Assembly: GCA_905200265.1 (NCBI GenBank)
Contig: CAJKJS010000080.1
Coordinates: 1 to 6,609 of the forward strand
DNA: 6,609 bases
Direction: 5' to 3'
DNA from: an uncultured Oscillospiraceae bacterium
GTDB taxonomy: Bacteria > Bacillota > Clostridia > Oscillospirales > Acutalibacteraceae
This document shows, in pieces, positions 5,693 to 6,609 of the stretch. Both the position numbers and the translations under genes were made by a program. Every line of letters begins with the position of its first letter. Positions within the stretch are counted from its first letter, which is position 1. Under the pieces are notes generated by a model. The model was not told where the DNA came from and made no database searches. It saw only the letters and a list, made by a program, of their open reading frames with translations.

Positions 5693-5709
5693 GCGGTCTG
5701 TGATATGGT
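5681..5709 (+). promoter_or_regulatory. Possible promoter of the MerR regulator gene
   Basis: TTGCAC (5681-5686), 17-base spacer, TATGGT (5704-5709). The matches to consensus are moderate. The start would be near 5716, so the 5721-5737 dyad would sit just downstream, compatible with autorepression. It overlaps the opposing aldo/keto reductase start site. Confidence 0.4.
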
Positions 5710-5710
5710 T

Positions 5711-5741
5711 AGTGTAGCATCCGGTAGTAACTACCGGTCAA
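5711..5741 (-). promoter_or_regulatory. MerR-type promoter of the aldo/keto reductase operon (19-bp spacer)
   Basis: On the - strand, TTGACC (5736-5741) and TACACT (5711-5716) are separated by exactly 19 bases. The spacer is 2 bases longer than optimal, as in promoters that MerR-family proteins activate by untwisting the DNA. The dyad at 5721-5737 fills most of the spacer. The expected start is near 5704. Confidence 0.8.
5721..5737. promoter_or_regulatory. Operator dyad for the divergent MerR-family regulator
   Basis: CCGGTAGT-A-ACTACCGG is a perfect 8-1-8 inverted repeat. It overlaps the inner two bases of the -35 and lies within the long spacer of the aldo/keto reductase promoter. The position matches that of MerR-family operators. 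Binding by the adjacent gene product is inferred. Confidence 0.75.
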
Positions 5742-5772
5742 GCGCGATTTTATCAATTTACTGTGAACAAAA

Positions 5773-5778
5773 GGGAGG
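5773..5778 (+). promoter_or_regulatory. Ribosome binding site fixing the MerR gene start
   Basis: GGGAGG lies 8 bases before GTG 5787. It would be inside the coding sequence if the earlier in-frame GTG at 5763 were used, so 5787 is preferred. Confidence 0.8.
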
Positions 5779-5786
5779 CATGGGCC

Positions 5787-6185
5787 GTGCTATTTACCAT
5801 GAAAGCCGTGTGTGAAAAAACAGGCATGACGTATGAAACGCTAAAATTTTACTGCAACCAGGGGCTTGTTCCCCATGTGAAACGGGATGCCGGTAACCGC
5901 CGGGTTTTTGACGAACGGGATGTAGCCTGGATTGAGAGTTTGGGATGTTTAAAGCGCTGCGGGCTGAGCATACAGGAAATGCGCTATTATGTGCAGCTAT
6001 GTTTACAGGGGGAAGCTTCGATTCCCGAACGCAAAAAAATTCTGGCCCAGAAGCGGCAGGCCCTGGTGGAGCAAATCGCTCAATTGCAGGGGGCTGTGGC
6101 TTATGTGGACCAGAAGCAGGCTTTTTATGAGGATGTCTTAGCGGGGAAACGGCCCTATGTCAGTAATTTATTGCCGCAGGAGTGA
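5787..6185 (+). CDS. MerR-family transcriptional regulator (NmlR/AdhR-like thiol sensor)
   Basis: A 132-residue DNA-binding regulator starting at GTG 5787. The N-terminal winged helix-turn-helix (about 4-70) has MKAVCEKTGMTYETLKFYCNQGLVP, the MerR recognition region, with NRRVFDERDVAWIESL as the wing and following helix. A Gln/Lys/Glu-rich coiled-coil dimerisation helix runs from about 78 to 115 (IPERKKILAQKRQAL onward), ending in a short tail without a ligand domain. Cys54 in GCLKRCGLSIQEM sits where NmlR and AdhR regulators carry their conserved sensor cysteine. Further Cys occur at 9, 23, 58 and 72. There is no metal-site Cys pair near the C-terminus as in MerR or CueR. AdhR of Bacillus subtilis controls aldehyde detoxification genes. 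Here the divergent partner is an aldo/keto reductase operon with a 19-bp-spacer promoter and dyad, so control of that operon in response to electrophiles is likely. The inducer itself is inference. Confidence 0.9.
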   Translation: MLFTMKAVCEKTGMTYETLKFYCNQGLVPHVKRDAGNRRVFDERDVAWIESLGCLKRCGLSIQEMRYYVQLCLQGEASIPERKKILAQKRQALVEQIAQLQGAVAYVDQKQAFYEDVLAGKRPYVSNLLPQE

Positions 6186-6200
6186 GCGGGTTATTTTTTT
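6174..6200 (+). terminator. Weak terminator-like element after the MerR gene
   Basis: CCGC (6174-6177) and GCGG (6186-6189) can pair over an 8-base loop that includes the stop codon, followed by GTTATTTTTTT. The T-run is good but the 4-bp stem is marginal. The next gene is convergent and ends 25 bases further on. Confidence 0.3.
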
Positions 6201-6210
6201 AGAGATTTTA

Positions 6211-6459
6211 TTATACAGGTGTATCAAGCCCCCAAAAGAATTCATCGTAGGAGCACCCATAGATATTTCGCAGTGCAATAAGGACGCTGGCGCGAATGTT
6301 TAAGTCGCCGGATTCATATTTGGCGTAGGTGGTGCGTCCAATATCGCACCCCCGGCGCTGTAGTTCGGCGCACAGTTTTTCTTGTGAAAGATGGTTATCA
6401 AGCCGAAGCCGGCGCAAATTGTCGCCCATGTTGCGGTCTCGCCGGATTTTTTGTTCCAC
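6211..6459 (-). CDS. Small XRE-family helix-turn-helix DNA-binding protein
   Basis: An 82-residue Cro/CI-type repressor. GTG 6459 is preceded by GAGG at 6467-6470 with 7 bases of spacing. An internal ATG at 6429 (MGDNLRRLR) would remove only a basic lead of 10 residues and is the alternative start. MGDNLRRLRLDNHLSQEKLCAEL (11-33) is helices 1-2 of the HTH. GCDIGRTTYAKYESGDLNI (37-55) is the turn and recognition helix with the family's YxxYExGxxxI pattern. The C-terminal helix and YDEFFWGL close the domain. There is no ligand, protease or membrane domain, so it is a stand-alone DNA binder, possibly autoregulating from the repeats upstream. It converges on the MerR gene with a 25-base gap and shares no obvious function with it. 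Such short XRE proteins are common on mobile and accessory DNA, but no mobility gene is visible here. Confidence 0.9.
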   Translation of the reverse strand: MEQKIRRDRNMGDNLRRLRLDNHLSQEKLCAELQRRGCDIGRTTYAKYESGDLNIRASVLIALRNIYGCSYDEFFWGLDTPV

Positions 6460-6466
6460 TATATCA

Positions 6467-6470
6467 CCTC
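6467..6470 (-). promoter_or_regulatory. Ribosome binding site of the XRE gene
   Basis: GAGG (within GAGGTGAT on the - strand) lies 7 bases before GTG 6459. It supports the GTG start over the internal ATG at 6429, which has no such site. Confidence 0.7.
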
Positions 6471-6482
6471 GTATCGTTCTTT

Positions 6483-6530
6483 AACCGCAAATCTTTAGAA
6501 TTGCCGCTAAAATAACGGTTGCGGCTAAAA
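6483..6530. repeat. Short direct and inverted repeats upstream of the XRE gene
   Basis: TTGCCGCTAAAA (6501-6512) and TTGCGGCTAAAA (6519-6530) agree in 11 of 12 bases at an 18-base offset. CCGCAA at 6485-6490 is the reverse complement of TTGCGG at 6519-6524. Repeats of this size just upstream of a small repressor gene could be its operators. Confidence 0.4.
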
Positions 6531-6544
6531 AAAGCCGGAGCTTT
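6527..6544 (-). terminator. Weak terminator-like hairpin upstream of the XRE gene
   Basis: On the - strand, AAAGC-TCCG-GCTTT is followed by more T, giving a run of seven. The stem is only 5 bp with two G-C pairs. It could end transcription of a - strand gene lying right of the window and so separate it from the XRE gene. Confidence 0.3.
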
Positions 6545-6609
6545 CCGCATGGGAGGTGCACTTGTCAAGCGAAAGTAGACACAGAAAAACAGTTTAGGGG
6601 AAGCCCCGT
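6545..6609. other. Non-coding right edge
   Basis: No supported gene. The - strand has a perfect TTGACA (6564-6569) but no -10 at suitable spacing. A GGGG-AAG-CCCC mini-hairpin lies at 6597-6607. One - strand frame stays open from the edge to 6464, but its composition looks non-coding and no start with a ribosome binding site is visible. Confidence 0.4.

Noticed and set aside
5763..5786. Earlier GTG start for the MerR gene adding 8 residues.
   Set aside because: The extension contains the GGGAGG ribosome binding site and no upstream site supports the earlier start.
6464..6609. - strand frame open from the right edge, a possible gene 3' end.
   Set aside because: About 48 codons without recognisable motifs, crossing a hairpin and repeats; not enough to support a gene.
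1..6609. CRISPR array, tRNA or rRNA gene, riboswitch, toxin-antitoxin pair or phage cluster.
   Set aside because: No regularly spaced repeats, no cloverleaf-like or rRNA-like stretch, no long structured leader and no toxin or phage gene could be recognised.

Overview
The window looks like chromosomal DNA of a low-to-mid GC Firmicute, most likely an anaerobic gut Clostridia member (Oscillospiraceae/Butyricicoccus-like). The basis is strong GGGAGG-type ribosome binding sites, GTG starts, balanced base composition and the protein families present. No rRNA, tRNA, CRISPR array or intact transposase gene is visible. The organism assignment is inference; no search was run.

Left block (+ strand, 2-2118). 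This is a three-gene run: the C-terminal part of a flavodoxin-fold NAD(P)H/FMN oxidoreductase cut by the left edge, an EFR1-type flavodoxin/2x[4Fe-4S] ferredoxin protein, and a small P-loop kinase of the FlaR/'DNA topology modulation' family. The EFR1 gene carries a single in-frame TAA that separates its flavodoxin half from its ferredoxin half, while everything downstream stays in frame with both cluster motifs intact. It overlaps the kinase gene by ATGA.

Middle block (- strand, 4120 down to 2127). A promoter with a perfect inverted repeat over its -10 box drives a four-helix membrane protein of unknown function, followed after 48 bases by a tocopherol-cyclase-family protein. The block converges on the kinase gene, with only 8 bases between the two stop codons.

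Right block (4126-6185). A strong terminator closes an aldo/keto reductase - flavin reductase operon (- strand), which is divergent from a MerR-family regulator gene (+ strand). Their shared intergenic region holds a textbook MerR-type promoter: TTGACC, 19-bp spacer, TACACT, with a perfect 17-bp dyad starting at the -35 box. A second perfect palindrome lies over the proposed regulator -35. The regulator has a cysteine at the position conserved in NmlR/AdhR-type thiol sensors, so the unit reads as an electrophile- or aldehyde-responsive detoxification module.

Right end (6211-6609). A small XRE-type DNA-binding protein on the - strand is preceded by a 150-base non-coding stretch with short direct and inverted repeats.

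Overall the window is a patchwork of small redox and regulatory units rather than one large system. The points most worth a second look are the interrupted EFR1 gene, the MerR switch with two dyads, the dyad-controlled membrane protein/tocopherol-cyclase pair, and the repeats upstream of the XRE gene.
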